Notes: generated by a model from the letters alone, not told the origin. A stretch of DNA of 64,000 nucleotides from Beta vulgaris subsp. vulgaris (GCF_026745355.1 NC_079205.1:53134025-53198024); one strand, 5' to 3'; counted from the stretch's first letter, positions 48,001 through 59,972 are shown. Made by a program: numbers and translations.

Positions 48001-48534
48001 GCTACAAAGCTTCAAATGGTGGAGGTACGTGAAAGGATATCTCTCTTGCAGTGTTTACTATTTAGTTGCAAATTTATCTGTTTTCTGGTGTGGCTGGCAA
48101 AGGAATTACTTTACACCGGCAACGATTTCCTTACTGCATCTTCTTGTGCTCTCAGGTTGGAAAGATATCACTGTACGCAGCGAGTTCTGCTATTAAAGAG
48201 GTGCAGAAGCTGGTTCTTGATCAAAAGTAAGCTGGAATAAGATTTGCAAAATAATTTTGTGCTTAAGCTTTTGAATCTAGTGTGCCTGCCTTTTGACGAG
48301 AGTGGTCAATAAGTGATGGCTAGATCATTTGCTTTTTTGGGGATCTTCTATTTATGACTTCTGGAATGCTTTATCTTTATTTTATTTTAGCCTGTTTTCA
48401 ATTTCAACATGGTTGTTTCTTTATTTTGCTGTAGGCTTGGTGCGGAGCTTGTATTTGAGGATCGTAATTTAACCGCAATGGTTGCAGAAAATCTGGAGAA
48501 TATGATGAAACAAAGACAAGTAGTTTGCGCGTAG
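37069..48534 (+). CDS. JMJ24: JMJ24-type WRC/RING/JmjC protein, 941 aa
   Basis: Coding exons 37069-37614, 39128-39270, 39348-39447, 39569-39701, 39800-39854, 40032-40707, 42777-43106, 44641-45033, 45139-45211, 47166-47251, 47905-48024, 48156-48226, 48435-48534; all joins keep phase and use GT/AG. Domains: WRC ([14 protein letters not shown], residues ~22-60), RING-like C4-type cysteines (from C200, [20 protein letters not shown], to [13 protein letters not shown]), a second Cys/His cluster (~324-355), and JmjC (~590-880). The order and sequence match plant KDM3-group JMJ24, reported in Arabidopsis to act as an E3 ligase on the DNA methyltransferase CMT3. Where active KDM3 enzymes have the iron ligands HxD and a distal His, this protein has H655-M-N657 and CPF839, so demethylase activity is unlikely. 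Length is close to the Arabidopsis protein. Introns are loaded with MITEs. The start ATG is the first in the exon and immediately precedes the WRC region. Confidence 0.92.
37998..38160. repeat. Repeat with gggtac-rich inverted ends, in JMJ24 intron
   Basis: Starts tagcacgggtacttcttcta and ends tgtgcgacctaggttg, with many cgggtac / gtacccg words. Similar words mark the element at 49513-50255. It lies in the intron between the first and second coding exons. Confidence 0.4.
39005..39099. repeat. TG microsatellite near a splice acceptor
   Basis: A pure (TG)n run of about 40 bp followed by an imperfect TG-rich stretch, ending about 28 bp before the acceptor at 39127 of the second JMJ24 coding exon. 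Confidence 0.98.
41096..41427. mobile_element. Stowaway-like MITE in JMJ24 intron
   Basis: Left ctcccttcgtcccataatat plus agtgctt and right aagcactatattatgg plus aacggagggag are inverted repeats, flanked by TA (41094-41095, 41428-41429). 332 bp; same family as 48914-49168. Confidence 0.85.
41458..41753. mobile_element. Tourist-like MITE in JMJ24 intron
   Basis: Left ggactcgtttggttgaag and right ttaaccaaacaagctc are inverted, with the 3-bp duplication TAA (41455-41457, 41754-41756). The interior is rich in ttcctaggaa palindromes. It sits 30 bp after the Stowaway-like element. Confidence 0.75.
42150..42610. mobile_element. Inverted-repeat element (MULE-like MITE) in JMJ24 intron
   Basis: The left arm has ctcaaaaactaccttacaat, atcttataaaaaaata and ccattgaccacc. 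The right arm has the complements in reverse order (ggcgatcaatggcc, ttataaggtagtttctcaaa). Arms are about 150 bp, giving a long-TIR element of about 460 bp. Overlapping 212- and 113-codon frames are not genes. Boundaries are approximate. Confidence 0.6.
45891..46209. mobile_element. MITE in JMJ24 intron
   Basis: Left gttgtttggtatacat and right atgtataccaaacaat are inverted repeats, and the interior has many cctaggaa / ttcccatg words as in the element at 41458-41753. Target duplication unclear. Confidence 0.6.
46281..46330 (-). mobile_element. Helitron 3' end in JMJ24 intron
   Basis: The plus strand reads ctagtttttaaa followed by a cccttg-cattaca-caaggg hairpin after an A at 46280. This is a common plant Helitron 3' signature on the minus strand. 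The 5' end of the element further right (before 47100) could not be identified. Confidence 0.6.
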
Positions 48535-48913
48535 ATCAATCTATTTGCATATTTGGGTAACTTGTGCTTCTTTCTGTTTTCCTTATTTAATTAAAATTCC
48601 TTGTATGTTTGTTTCTGGATCCATGTGAACTAGTAGTTTCATTTTACAAGTTAAGCTGGGGGAGAGAGAAGTGTCTATAATCTATATGTAGAAAATGTTA
48701 ATCTTGCAGACCCTGCATAACAGAGAGGGTTTGCACATCCATTACTCTGTCCCACCCAGTTCCTGCAAAATGATGCTATTGTATGTTTAAGAGCTATAGC
48801 TCGTAGGTAGAATAGTTTCATTTGCAGAAGTGGGTTGAAGATATCAAAACACAGTTCAGTACTATGCCTGACGTTTAATTTGTGGTATTAAAAGTGAAAT
48901 TAATTCTGTAATA
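48535..48913 (+). other. JMJ24 3' UTR and downstream sequence
   Basis: Sequence following the TAG at 48532-48534 up to the next MITE. No distinct polyadenylation signal can be singled out. Confidence 0.4.
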
Positions 48914-49168
48914 CTCCCTCCGTCCCATAATATAGTGCTTGTTTCTTTTTTACACGGTCTCCAAGAGATTTGACCTTTAATATCTTCAATTCCGTATTAA
49001 TGAAAAATTATAAAAAGTTGATACTGTGAAACTATATATTGAGATGAATCTAACAAGATCCCACGTGAATATGTTTTTTTATATATACAAATGAGAATAT
49101 TCGGTCAAAGATTTTAAAGTTTGACCCACCAAAAATGAAATAGGCACTATATTACGGGACGGAGTGAG
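48914..49168. mobile_element. Stowaway-like MITE
   Basis: Left ctccctccgtcccataatat plus agtgcttg and right ggcactatattacggg plus acggagtgag are inverted repeats, with TA on both sides (48912-48913, 49169-49170). 255 bp. Confidence 0.85.
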
Positions 49169-49512
49169 TAGTAGTTTTGTAAAATGGGTATGCGTGGAAT
49201 GGGGGGAATAGAGTTTAATGAAGACGTTGTGAAATGTGAATGGAGGAGGAGGTGGTTGTTAGTATATGGTGAAAGAAAGAGAAGTAGGGAGTGAATGTAA
49301 TAGGTTATTCCCCAATGGTAAATCCCAGTGAGGCAGCGCTCGCCTAGGGTAAATGACTACCCTCAATGAGAGTAATATTTCTGCTGCTTCTTTCCTTTAA
49401 GCACGCCACTTCCACTTATCTACCACCTCCTTAAGCTTAGATCCTATATTTAATAACTTCCCTCATTCCAAGCTATAAAGCACTTGTACACTTGTGAATG
49501 CCGTATCCCTTA

Positions 49513-50260
49513 TCTAGGTACGATTAGGGTACAATACGGGTACGGGTGGATTCGTACCTGAACTGTACCTGAGATGGTGGGTGCGTGGGCTTCTCACGGG
49601 GACGGCTGGGTTGAAGATTGGGTACGTATTCAATACGATTTTGGGCCGAAAGAAATGTACCCATATGCTTCATGAAATTCCAGAGGAAAAAAATTAAAGG
49701 AATTAACCCAAAAGTAACTAGGAATCTTAATTCGTGAAGAAGCGCCATTCGCCAGAGGATGTAGAACGTCGAGCACAGATCTACCATATAGGAAGGAGCC
49801 AGAGAGAGGCGAGAGGGGGGATCTTGTGGAGAGAGAGTATGTCGTTTACACTTTACAGGTGTCATCCACCTTGTTTCTTTTCTTCTGTTTTTTTTTTGGG
49901 AAATACAGTTGTCATTAATCTTTTCTTCTGTTTTTTTTTATTCTTGGGAATACAGTTAAGGGAAACTCTCTACTCTAATCTATTTAAGAGTATAATGTGT
50001 TGAGTTATAAGTATGAAACATTATACTTTAATAATCTAATTTTAATTATGACTGAAATACTGTAAAATTAATAAATCTATAATTTCCATTTAATTTATGA
50101 AAATTCAAATTTAAGGTAATATTATTCATCAAATGTATTATATTATCTATTTATATTTATCTATTTTTTGCCGAATCCAAGCCGTACCCTTTTTCAGAAA
50201 TTTTGATACCCGTCCCCGTATCTGTACCCGTATTCGTATCGATGCTACCTAGAATTTCCA
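49513..50260. mobile_element. Possible terminal-inverted-repeat element
   Basis: Left tatctaggtacgattagggt then acaatacgggtacggg. Right (inverted) cccgtatctgtacccgtatt then cgtatcgatgctacctaga. The arms are imperfect complements, and related words occur at 37998-38160. Frames inside (49524-49865 minus, 49734-50003 plus) have no recognisable product. Confidence 0.45.
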
Positions 50261-52258
50261 AGTATGGCCTAAGCATGGAATTTAAAATCAATTATGCAGC
50301 ATTGATACTTTGATAGTGTGTAGAAATGGCCGAGAGATCAGATGTGATAATACCTTAATTTTCAGAGTTGTGAGCATTTATAACAGGACATAAGGGTTTC
50401 TATGTTCCCATCCATAACAATACAGCAATAGCAACCTGGTGTTGATCCTACCATCAGCACCGTCTGGGGAGTTTAGTGCGCACAGCCATACCTGTATCCA
50501 ACTGCCACCTATCAGAATCGACACCCATGACAAGAAGCTATTCACCTGAACATGGAAATGTGATGAGAAATGCTCTCTGGATTTATTAAAGATGGGAAGA
50601 AAATGACTGATCTCATTTTGGCAGGACAGAGATTTTTATGTTAAGTGTTTTTCCTTGAACTCTCTTTTCTTATATATTATAGAATTAGAAACAAATGATC
50701 TGTTGATGAGGAGGTCATTAAAAGCTTAGTTTCCCAATTTTTACACAGAGATTAATGAGCATCTCTTACTTTTTTATTTTATTATAATTTCTTGGAATAT
50801 TTAGAGAATGTTATTTGGCAGAAGCTGGGTCCCTTAAATAAGACCTTCAGTAGTTTGGTCAAAATAGTCGAACAAATTTGCACTTCTATATGCCTTGATC
50901 AGTATTGTAGTCATTCTTTTTGGAGCAAAGTTTTCAACTTGTTGTGTTCTTGACTCTTATCAGTTGTCTTCTTTCACTTTCTTTTCCTCAAAAATTACTC
51001 TCTACGCCCCCCACGGTCTTTCCCATCTTTACAATTTATGTTTGTCCCAATGATGACATTCCTTAAATACTTACGCTCAAAAGACTTGGAAAAGGTTATG
51101 GGGGACAGAGGGAGAGTGTGTGTGAAAGAATCTCTAGTCAGCTGGCACATATGTCAATATGAGGTTGTAGTAGCTCAACTTTTCTCACTAATGCCCTGGA
51201 ATAATACTAAAATGCAACCCTCAGGTCTCATCCTCCCCAAAGCAGTGCATCAATCTGTTGTTACATGGTTCTCATTATGTTTCGACATTCTTCTCATCAA
51301 TTACACAATTTTTTACAGTAACACGTATTAATCATCCAATAGCAGTCCAGTACTGCATATAGCATATCTCTTCCCATTACAAAAGTGATGAGCAAATATG
51401 AATTGTTTCTTTCTTCCTTGTTTTGTCCTCTGATCTTTCTAATCTGATTGTTTTGGAGTTGCATCGACTGTCAAAGATTTGTGTATTGTTCTCTTCTTTA
51501 TGTTTTGCTGTGATGTCTTGTGTCGACGACCTATCAGTTAGCTAATCTGTGATGAGGCTGTTTTGAGTGAAGTATCATGAGGCTAGCTCCCAAGTTCACA
51601 AGCCAAAGGCTTAAGGGTCATGGACCAGAATATGTGTACTTCGGTCTTTGATACTTATTATGGAACTGCATGTATATACCTGCTTAGTTACATAAAAAAA
51701 GGGAGGGGTATTAGCAATTGAGGACTTTGGTGCTAAAAGTTCTATTTTTCTGAAATTTGATGATTATTTGAGCCGTTACAGACGACGATTGATTAATGTC
51801 TTGAATATGCTTCACAAATGTGTTGATTGGCATTAATATGGTGTAGAATGGAAGAATTGCTTATATTGTGTGTACTAACTACTAATCTCTCAAAAAGAGA
51901 GATTCGTGAATGGATCCTCAATTTTAGATATGTTAGTGGTAATATGTTTGTTTTGATCAAGATCCGACCTGATTAGGCCTTCATACACGCATAGATGTAG
52001 ACTCTCCCTCCCCCACTCTGTCTCTCTCTCACTCACTCTCTCTCTCTCTCTCCCCCCCCCCCCACCCTCACACAACTTCAGTTTAGAAGAATCTAGTATG
52101 TATCACTTATCAGTCATTGGGCCTGTGATTAGTGAGTATCTGTTACGATCCTAATTTTTGTGTTTTTAAAATGGGATATTATACAAACTCCTTTATCGAT
52201 ACAAATGCCTTAGCCAAATGATTCTGAAGTCTGTATTCTTTACTTGTCTTCTCACATA
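50261..52258. other. No supported gene
   Basis: Intergenic DNA between JMJ24 and PPD7. The only clear feature is a CT-rich low-complexity tract with a poly-C run at about 52003-52073. The 97-codon frame at 51038-51331 is not recognised. Confidence 0.5.
52003..52073. repeat. CT-rich microsatellite with poly-C
   Basis: Alternating ctctct runs ending in a C-run and ccaccctcacac. It explains an apparent Arg/Glu-rich frame on the other strand. Confidence 0.95.
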
Positions 52259-52466
52259 CTCCTCTGTCTCAAATACCTGTTCTATAGCAGCTTGGCTCAC
52301 TGTTTAATAAGAGTGAAAAACTAGAGAATAAAATTGGTAGGTGTGGGACCCAACTGAGAAAAAGTAGAGATGTAGAAGGTTACCATAAATGGATGGATCA
52401 AGGCATCAAGCATTATGAAGCACTTATTAATAATGGAAAGGAGAGCTAGTATTTTGAGACACGGAG
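52259..52466. mobile_element. Stowaway-like MITE, diverged
   Basis: Left ctcctctgtctcaaatacct and right agtattttgagacacggag are inverted repeats flanked by TA (52257-52258, 52467-52468). It ends about 130 bp beyond the PPD7 stop codon. Confidence 0.65.
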
Positions 52467-52593
52467 TATTATATCATGTATCTTTGCATGTGGATGATAG
52501 CAAACAATTTGGTCGAACTACGTGAATTTATTTCCTGATCCTTTATTTCTATTTTTAACCTGCGTCGTTACAACATTCTTTTACATGCATATG

Positions 52594-54336
52594 TTATGAA
52601 GTGAGACTAAAAGAAGCAGCCATGTTGTAGAATTCTATTTCCACTTCCGGCCATGCTGTTTCTGGGGCTTGGGCATTCAGTGTGTATAGCCGTCCATTTT
52701 GGGCGCAGCATACAGTCACGTTATGGCGCTGGAATGAGGGGCTATCAACCCTAAATTCCAGTTCATAATAACTAATATTTTTTAGCAAATCCTGCCGCAG
52801 GTTTGATCTCAGCAGTGTAGCCTTCACATCCGGGCGCCGTGTGGGGGCTGTTATAGTTTTGATAACTGCTTCTCCTACCTCTTTTGGTCCTCCAAATGCT
52901 TCTATCCTGTGAACAAAACCATGATAACAAAAGAAAACAAGTTCCTTATTGTTGATGTGGAGGTCTAAACTTGCTTTGAGATGTTACATTTTAGATATTT
53001 TGAATTGGACTCTCAAGAAATTTAAATGCACCACTTGAAGCAGCTAATATATGAGAAATATCAGTGGTAGTTTCCGATGTGACAAAATAATCTCGAGTGA
53101 AAATGTGCAACTTTATTTTGAAAGAATTCACCTATTTTGCTCTTATTCCATACATTTTGCCTGTTTCTTGGAGGTTCTAGTTTGAAAGTTTTATGAAGAT
53201 ATGAGTAGCATAGTGTATACAGAGTTTCGTTATGAAGCTATAAATTCCAAAATAGTACTAGTAGAATACAGCAACTTTGAGTTCTTGATAATAAACGAGA
53301 AAGATCTTGTTGATGGAAGAATAAAGCACAAGGAAACATTAACTTTTGTATTCAACTTCTTATGTTAAGTAAATTACTCACCCAGATTTGTCAAAAGTGT
53401 TTGATTTGGATATGGTGTCCAACATGAATATGCAGTTTTCTCTAGATTTTTCTGCTATTTTGTAAGGATTACATACATGTACGACACCGTAGCAGCATGG
53501 GTATGGCTTGGTAGGTGAAGGATCAAAGTAATATAGATGTGATGATGCTTTTAGATCTATGTGTCTGCATGTTGGTCTTATCCAGATGTGAATATTGAAG
53601 GTATGGAGAGCTTTGACTGTTATTACCTGAAATCTACAGAGACTGGTGAAACAATCACGCTGACATTAAGCTCACCAGTCGAGCTAGGAGGACCAAAGGC
53701 AATGACTGGTTCATTCACATTTCTTTTGCGTCGTTTACCAGAACTGAGAGGAAGGGGATCGAGTGATCTCTCTCGTTCTGCCCGCTCTGCTGCTCTATAC
53801 AGTAATGTCTGGTCTGCAACCCATGTAGCTGGATATATGAATTCTGTTTATATATTTTTTTTCCAGTAAAACATGCAACATTCATCAGTGACAGCCAATT
53901 TAGATTCTTTTTATATCTTGAGATGCAATTTGATTTATTCGCTTGAAACATAATAAAAATTGCATGTATAAACTATAGACATAGTCACATAGACTTGCTA
54001 ACCAAATCCTTCATCTGGTTGAATGCAGCGACTATATCCTCCTATTGGATAAAGCACATCCAGCTTGAGATTTCTCCCAGTCTCTGGTGAAAGCCCAAGG
54101 AGGAAGCTCGTGATTCCGGTAAAATTAGCACCAATAGCTACTAAAGAAGCTGACCCAATGCCTATTATAAGCCGTCGTTGGAATGTTGATGCTAGCGGTG
54201 CGAATTGCTCAGCAGGTGATCTTCCATATTGGGTGCCAGTGCCACTCCCTTTCCTATCACCTGATGGTTGTGTAAGATATATTCGACGAGGATTGGATGC
54301 TGATGTAAGGTAGTGGTAAGGGTGTTGCAGTGCCAT
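52594..54336 (-). CDS. PPD7: PsbP-domain thylakoid lumen protein, PPD7-like, 287 aa
   Basis: Three exons on the minus strand: 54336-54003, 53843-53627, 52906-52594. Phases fit and all introns are GT/AG. The N-terminus (MALQHPYHYLTSASNPRR) is a plausible chloroplast transit peptide. FQRRLIIGIGSASLVAIGAN (residues 52-71) has twin arginines before a hydrophobic stretch, the signature of Tat-dependent import into the thylakoid lumen. The mature part carries a PsbP-like fold: CIQPDEGFEFIYPATWVADQ, then NEPVIAFGPPSSTGELNVSV, IEAFGGPKEVGEAV, YELEFRVDSP and NGRLYTLNAQAPETAWPEVE. It resembles the PsbP-domain protein 7 group more than the oxygen-evolving PsbP itself. Function of PPD7 is not well known. 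The subfamily number is from memory and less certain than the PsbP-family call. Confidence 0.88.
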
Positions 54337-56351
54337 TCTTTTATTGTATATCTCTATCACAATGGCCTTGTGTCTTTAATGCTCTGAATTAAAGGAGTTA
54401 TGAAGAGTGATACCAAAATCGCAGAAATGATTGAATTGTTGGTTTCCTGAAGCATGTTACTGGTGTACAAAATGGAGAATTTAAGCTCTTGCCTGCCATG
54501 AATGAGATAATGTTATCCAAATATAGTGGCTCTCGTTTGTTGTTATATTGCCTTGAAGCTCAAGTGAACGATGCACTTCTTATACAGAAAGAAAGTTATT
54601 AACCACATCGACACTTTTATTTATGTGGTGCTTGTCAATGAAGTAACCTTTAGTAATGTAATATGTCCAAAGTGACCCTTAGTGAGATGTGATTGTGAAT
54701 AATACGAAAATTCGACTTTTTTCGTCCTTCATCTTTGTTGATCTAAAATTGTGCAATACTTTAAATTTCTGATTGGCCAGAATTCTTTATTTAAAACTCT
54801 CATGTGCATGTGTTAGCTTTCTGGTCACTATTAAGGGCTAAACGTTTATTCTCAATAATATTATTAATAATGATAATAACTTATCTACACAATTTACTTA
54901 AAAAGAGTTACTTTTTATTTTGGGGGGAAAGTGAGGTGAATATATTAAGAAGCGGACAAAATGTCTATCAAAACATAAGAAGACACATGTTGGACAATGA
55001 CGCTTCCAGTATTGTTCAACACCAAAAGGAATGTATTTAACTAGGTGATAGTTACAGTACTGCCATCCGGAAGCACATGAGATCAAGAAACAGAATTAAA
55101 ATCTCTACTAAGGGTGAGTGCATCCTTAGGTATCGTATCTATATCTGAAAAGTAAATAGCACCTCTACACAAACGATTCTTAATGGTAACACAATTCATT
55201 TCAAAAATAACATCTTGAATATCATGCACTCTAGCAGTTACTTGTATGTATATTTAGGTTGCTAAAGTATTTTTATTTTGGGGTATCTATTCAACTTAAT
55301 TTTGTTGAACTTTTCTTGATTTTTGACCATTTCTATTGTTTTTTTAAAAAAATCTTGACTTTCTTTTTTAAGTTGACCATTCATTTGATTACCTTTTTAA
55401 TTTATTAAAAAATCAGTTGAAATTGATTATTTTTTTAAACTAAGTTGAGGCCCTGAGAAATTACTTTTATTTAGTGAGCTATTCTTCAATAAAATAATTG
55501 ACCATTCAGAAAATCTTTGAAATCCACTAAATTTGGATAACATTTAAAATAATTCGACCATTGATTTGGATAACATAAAATAATTTGACAATTGGATCAA
55601 TTTACGTATACTGCAATTCATTGGTTAAGAATAACATTACGGAATCCAAATGAAGTGTAGATGCTTGAACCAAACGCCTGATCTTTGATGGCAGTTTAAC
55701 AAACTTTGGGTAATGAAAAGTGATGTTTCAATTTCTGGCTAAACGGAACTATTTGGATTTTGGAGTAACATTCGCCTACAGTAAGTCAGATAATCCTGTT
55801 TTTTGGGTGCAAAATAAATCAAATAATCCCATTTGGAAGAGAGTTCAACATTTTCTTGGATGCTCTTGTTTACATTTGTAGATTTGCACCATGGTACAAC
55901 CACACAACATTGATCTAAGAAAACATTGCTGTACCTACAAATTTACTTTAACACATTGGTGACGTGCCGTTTACCAATTAGCAGAACCATTGTATATTTG
56001 GCCAGAACATTCATACACTGCCAGAAAGAAACTGAATACCTACTTCGAGACACAACCTCACAAGAGGCTAGCTTCGCCAATACAATTGCTTAAAGTTACA
56101 GCTCCTAGCTTACAAACTGCAGGCATCAATACATCGCTTACAGTAACATTACCTGGAACTTTACAGTCCTTGATGATCCCAGCAAAAGAACGTCTCTGAG
56201 TTTAAACACGTCTTGCACTTTGTACACAATCAGTAGATGCTCTGTTTTGCCCATTTAAAGCTAAGCAACTGAACATGAAGCTGAAAGAGAGCCAGCATGA
56301 TGATTGTGAAAGGTAAAACTTTGCACATATGGCGAGATCGCAGGATTCACA
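54337..56351. other. Intergenic region between PPD7 and PSF1
   Basis: Contains the PPD7 promoter side (54337 onward, minus-strand upstream) and the PSF1 3' UTR (below 56352). No other gene seen. 55290-55450 is very T-rich. The 69-codon frame at 55990-56199 overlaps the PSF1 3' flank and is probably not coding. Confidence 0.5.
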
Positions 56352-59300
56352 TCAGCCTAGGAGTTCTTCCATCATTCCCTATTGGAAAAACAAACTTTTA
56401 AGTCAAAGTCCATCTACTGATTTTTTTGGAACTGTTAAAAGAGGTTGTTACCATGTCAATTTACCTGAAACATGTAATGCTCAGCATCACTTCGTTTAAG
56501 GAAGTGGATTGAGTGGCGTGCAAGGTTGGTATCTCGGTCTCCCATTGCTGTCACGCCAATATCATCAAGGACTCGTACTTTTATGTACGGATCTTTTGGT
56601 GGCACCATATCCTAACACATAAATTTACAGCTACTTGAGGGCCCAAGGGAAGAAATGTCCATATTTTGCAACCTTCAGTAGGAAGATGCAGGAAAAATGA
56701 GGAGTGGGGGGCAGTCTGAGAGAAGAAAGAATGCATACCACGGTCAAATCAAGGCCTCCCATCTCCCTCATATAAAATTGCAGAGCTGAAGAGTGGCTCT
56801 TGAAGTAGCGTTTTTCTGGATCACTTAGCTTCTGTTCAATTTCTTCAGGAAGCACCCGCCCAACCTTCCAGCTTAGGCTCTGTATAACTGCAGATCGTTT
56901 ATACCTGCAGTTTTCAGAAACTGATAGTTGACAGGTGATGAACTAAACTACAAACGAAAGATGAGTTTGATAGCTAAACGACAAGAGTGATAAGGATTGT
57001 GAGATAATACTTACACATATGCCATTAGGCAGCGCTTATTGCGTAATAGGGAAAGATGGTGGATAAGCATTCCAAAGTGGTCAGCATTTCTAGCTGATTG
57101 GACATCCAATCCTTCTTCCTGCATTTTCCTGCCACGAGATCCAGTTCTTCAGGTTCAGGTATCACTAGATTAAATCAGTGCAGGCTAGCTAGGTACCTTT
57201 AAGAGTGTTTGGATAAGGAAATTTGGAGAGAAAGGGAAGGGAAATGGAGACATTCATATTCCTTTGTTTGGATATAACATGGGAGAAGCAAAGTGAAATT
57301 CAAAGATTTCAGTTTTCTTCCCCTCATTATAATCTACATAATACATCCTTCCAATGTTTTATATGTTTAGAAGATATATGCAAGTTCACTCTTCCCTCCC
57401 TCCCTTTCTTTTCTTTCCCCTTCCCTCTCCTTTGCCTCCATGATTGCTACTGCTACCCAAAAGTAGTGTAAGTTCCCAAATTGGCGACAAAAGATATAAA
57501 AGGAAAATAAAAATAAAGTAATGGACTAGTATTCCAAAAATATTTGTTAACTTCAACACTTGTGACTCACGTTATTGGAAGTTACAACTTTCAAGACAGG
57601 TATTTGAGGAGGGAGAAATATATTTATACTCAAATTATGTACAGCGAGAATGAACGGCTCACAAAGTAACGATAGAATATCCTAAAGTTGAATGATTTAT
57701 GAGAGAGATAGATAAAAGGAAGACAGTTCGGAAAGCAATTGGCGGTCATCAGAGCTAGCATAAAAGCTAAGGTACTAGGCAGAAAGTAGAATGGATTAAC
57801 GAAAAGCTTGGAAAGACAGGGACGGCAGAGAGCCAATGAGATTTCCTTGAAGTCCACAGAACAGGGTATGGTTCTGCAACTATCTTTATGGTTGTTCACA
57901 TATAAAAATATAGCTGGCTTATCAATGTGGCATTCTAGAGGAGAGACACGGTACATCCTAGAGAAGGCAATACTACAGTAACACTCTAGGTTCCAAGTGC
58001 CAAAAGGAAGGGATTGGCATGCAAAAAACGATTAAACAAACTTAGGAATGGATAAGGCAAAAAGAATTGAATGATAAATAAACAACTAATTTACCTGGTA
58101 AGTTCGTAAAATTGACTGTAGTGCACATTACATTCTTTAATAGCTTGATTAAACAAATCATCCTGGTTGACACAGGAATCAAATCGATGTAAGAGGAAGC
58201 AATTACCAACTTGAAACCCTAATGGGAGAAACAAAGATGTAAATGCAAAAGCACATATAACAACCAGATACAAGCAGGAAGAAAATCGCATATCTGGACC
58301 TGGTGAAGGAAAAGGTATAAAAGATACTACAACAAGTAATTTGACTTTTATGTCTTGCTAGCGAAACATATCTCAAAACAAGAAGAATAACTAATAGGTA
58401 AGGAGAGATAAAACAGAGAAACACTGAAGAGATGTCCAAGCTATGGGATTTAATGATGTCTAATATTATGATTTGACAAGCTTGTCCCATTTTCTAGTAC
58501 ACAAGCCAACTAGTAAGTGATATATTTCCCATCTAAGAGGACTGTTCTCATCTAAGGCAAAATTAAAGATATGGTTCACGACCGTGATAGACCCCATAAA
58601 ATTATTATGATCTTCAAAAGATACAAGAATGGAAATATAGGATTAATTAACGACAATATTGAGAGCAAAATAAGCTTGTGAAACCCCCTTGCAAGCATTA
58701 CATCTTGTAATACTGATTGAATTTATGAAACAAAATTGCAGGTTACTCATCTTCTGAAACAGAATTTTGTGTCATACCAAACAAAAAAAATCACACAGGT
58801 TGTAGAAAAAGGCAAATAATGAAGCCTGAAATCCACATCCTATTACCTCGAAATCGTCTGACCTAAAACCTTTGGCAATTTGAAAATCCGCATAAAAAAA
58901 CACTAGCACACAAGTTAGCAATGAAGAACAATGAAATTTTCCATTTGACATCAAAGTCGATTAAAAATGCCAAACTAATATCATGTCACTTACATACATT
59001 TTCCTGTTTCCATACAGTAATAGTTCATTTCATTATACAAGAAACTTATTCAAAACATAAGAGATCCCATTCATAAAAACTTAACACCAAACAGAGAAAC
59101 AAAATACAAGAAATGGAAGACATAATGTCTCTTGAATTGGAAATCCTTAAAAATAAGGATATAATATCACTAAAAATGTCACCACTCAGGCTCCGTTTGG
59201 TAGGGCGTAAAATATTTTCAGTGTAAAATGATTTTCATGGAAAACAATTTACAGTGGAAAACATAATTCCAAAATTAGTTTTCCATTGTTTGGTTCGATG

Positions 59301-59961
59301 TAAAAAAAATGATGAAATGAAAGGAAAATGAAAGGGAAAGTAAGGAGGTAGTGATAGGAGTGTACAAGAGAGAGAAGGAAAATAGTTTTCCCTTCATTTT
59401 GAAAGGAAAATGGTTTTCCATCCTTGGGAGAGTAATTTTACCCCAAGGGAAAATGGTTTTACACTCTTTTGCCAACCAAACAATGTAAAACTGAAAATAG
59501 AGGAAAACAGTTTTCCGGGAAAACGTTTTACGCCCTACCAAACGGAGCCTCAGTAACACACAAGCATGAAACTATACTATACTCCCTCCTTCCCATCTAA
59601 AATTCCCACTTCCCAACTTAAGATGTCCTAAAATAATTTAAAGTCACATTTAAATTTCTCTTTTAACATATTTCTCTCCATAACATTAACCATGTTTCAG
59701 TCCTTATTCATACACTTCCTCTTACTACTTTCTCCTCACTAAAGCTCTTTCGAAATATTATTATCCACATTCGAACAATTTTCTGAAAATCATGTGCCAT
59801 TTACAAAAAAGGAGTTCAATATAGGATTCAAGGAGTAACTAATTACTATAAAACAAGAGGAGGAAGCTCACATTGAACCGAGTAACTTGCCCCGGTTCGG
59901 CACAAGCAAGCTCTTTCACAAGCTGGGAAGCCCTTTTACCATAAATCTCCGTAGCCTCCAT
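56352..59961 (-). CDS. PSF1: DNA replication complex GINS protein PSF1, 203 aa
   Basis: Six coding exons on the minus strand: 59961-59872, 58162-58095, 57128-57015, 56904-56739, 56611-56465, 56378-56352; they sum to 204 codons with correct phases. PSF1 is a subunit of the GINS tetramer that joins Cdc45 and MCM2-7 in the replicative helicase. Recognisable blocks: YGKRASQLVKELA (residues 7-19), AIKECNVHYSQF, QEEGLDVQSARNADHFGMLI, NKRCLMAYVYKRS, LPEEIEQKLSDPEKRYFK, MVPPKDPYIKVRVLDDIG, LARHSIHFLKRSDAEHYM, and the C-terminal MEELLG. Length is typical. The last exon has only nine codons including the stop. A leader intron (59973-60175) probably separates the 5' UTR from the start codon. Introns contain MITEs. 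No breaks seen. Confidence 0.92.
59189..59549. mobile_element. Tourist-like MITE in PSF1 intron 1
   Basis: 361-bp element with ends ggctccgtttggtagggcg / cgccctaccaaacggagcc and target duplication TCA (59186-59188, 59550-59552). It is closely related to the copy at 27710-28069, in the opposite orientation, and both are near full length. Confidence 0.85.
59582..59835. mobile_element. Stowaway-like MITE in PSF1 intron 1
   Basis: Starts ctccctccttcccatctaaa after TA and ends aggattcaaggag before TA (59836-59837). The inverted match between the ends is weak but the outline fits. It ends about 35 bp from the first coding exon. Confidence 0.4.
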
Positions 59962-59972
59962 TGCAGTTTATC

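Noticed and set aside
53561..53869. 102-codon plus-strand frame
   Set aside because: Shadow of PPD7 exon 2 on the opposite strand, which has clear family similarity and splice sites.
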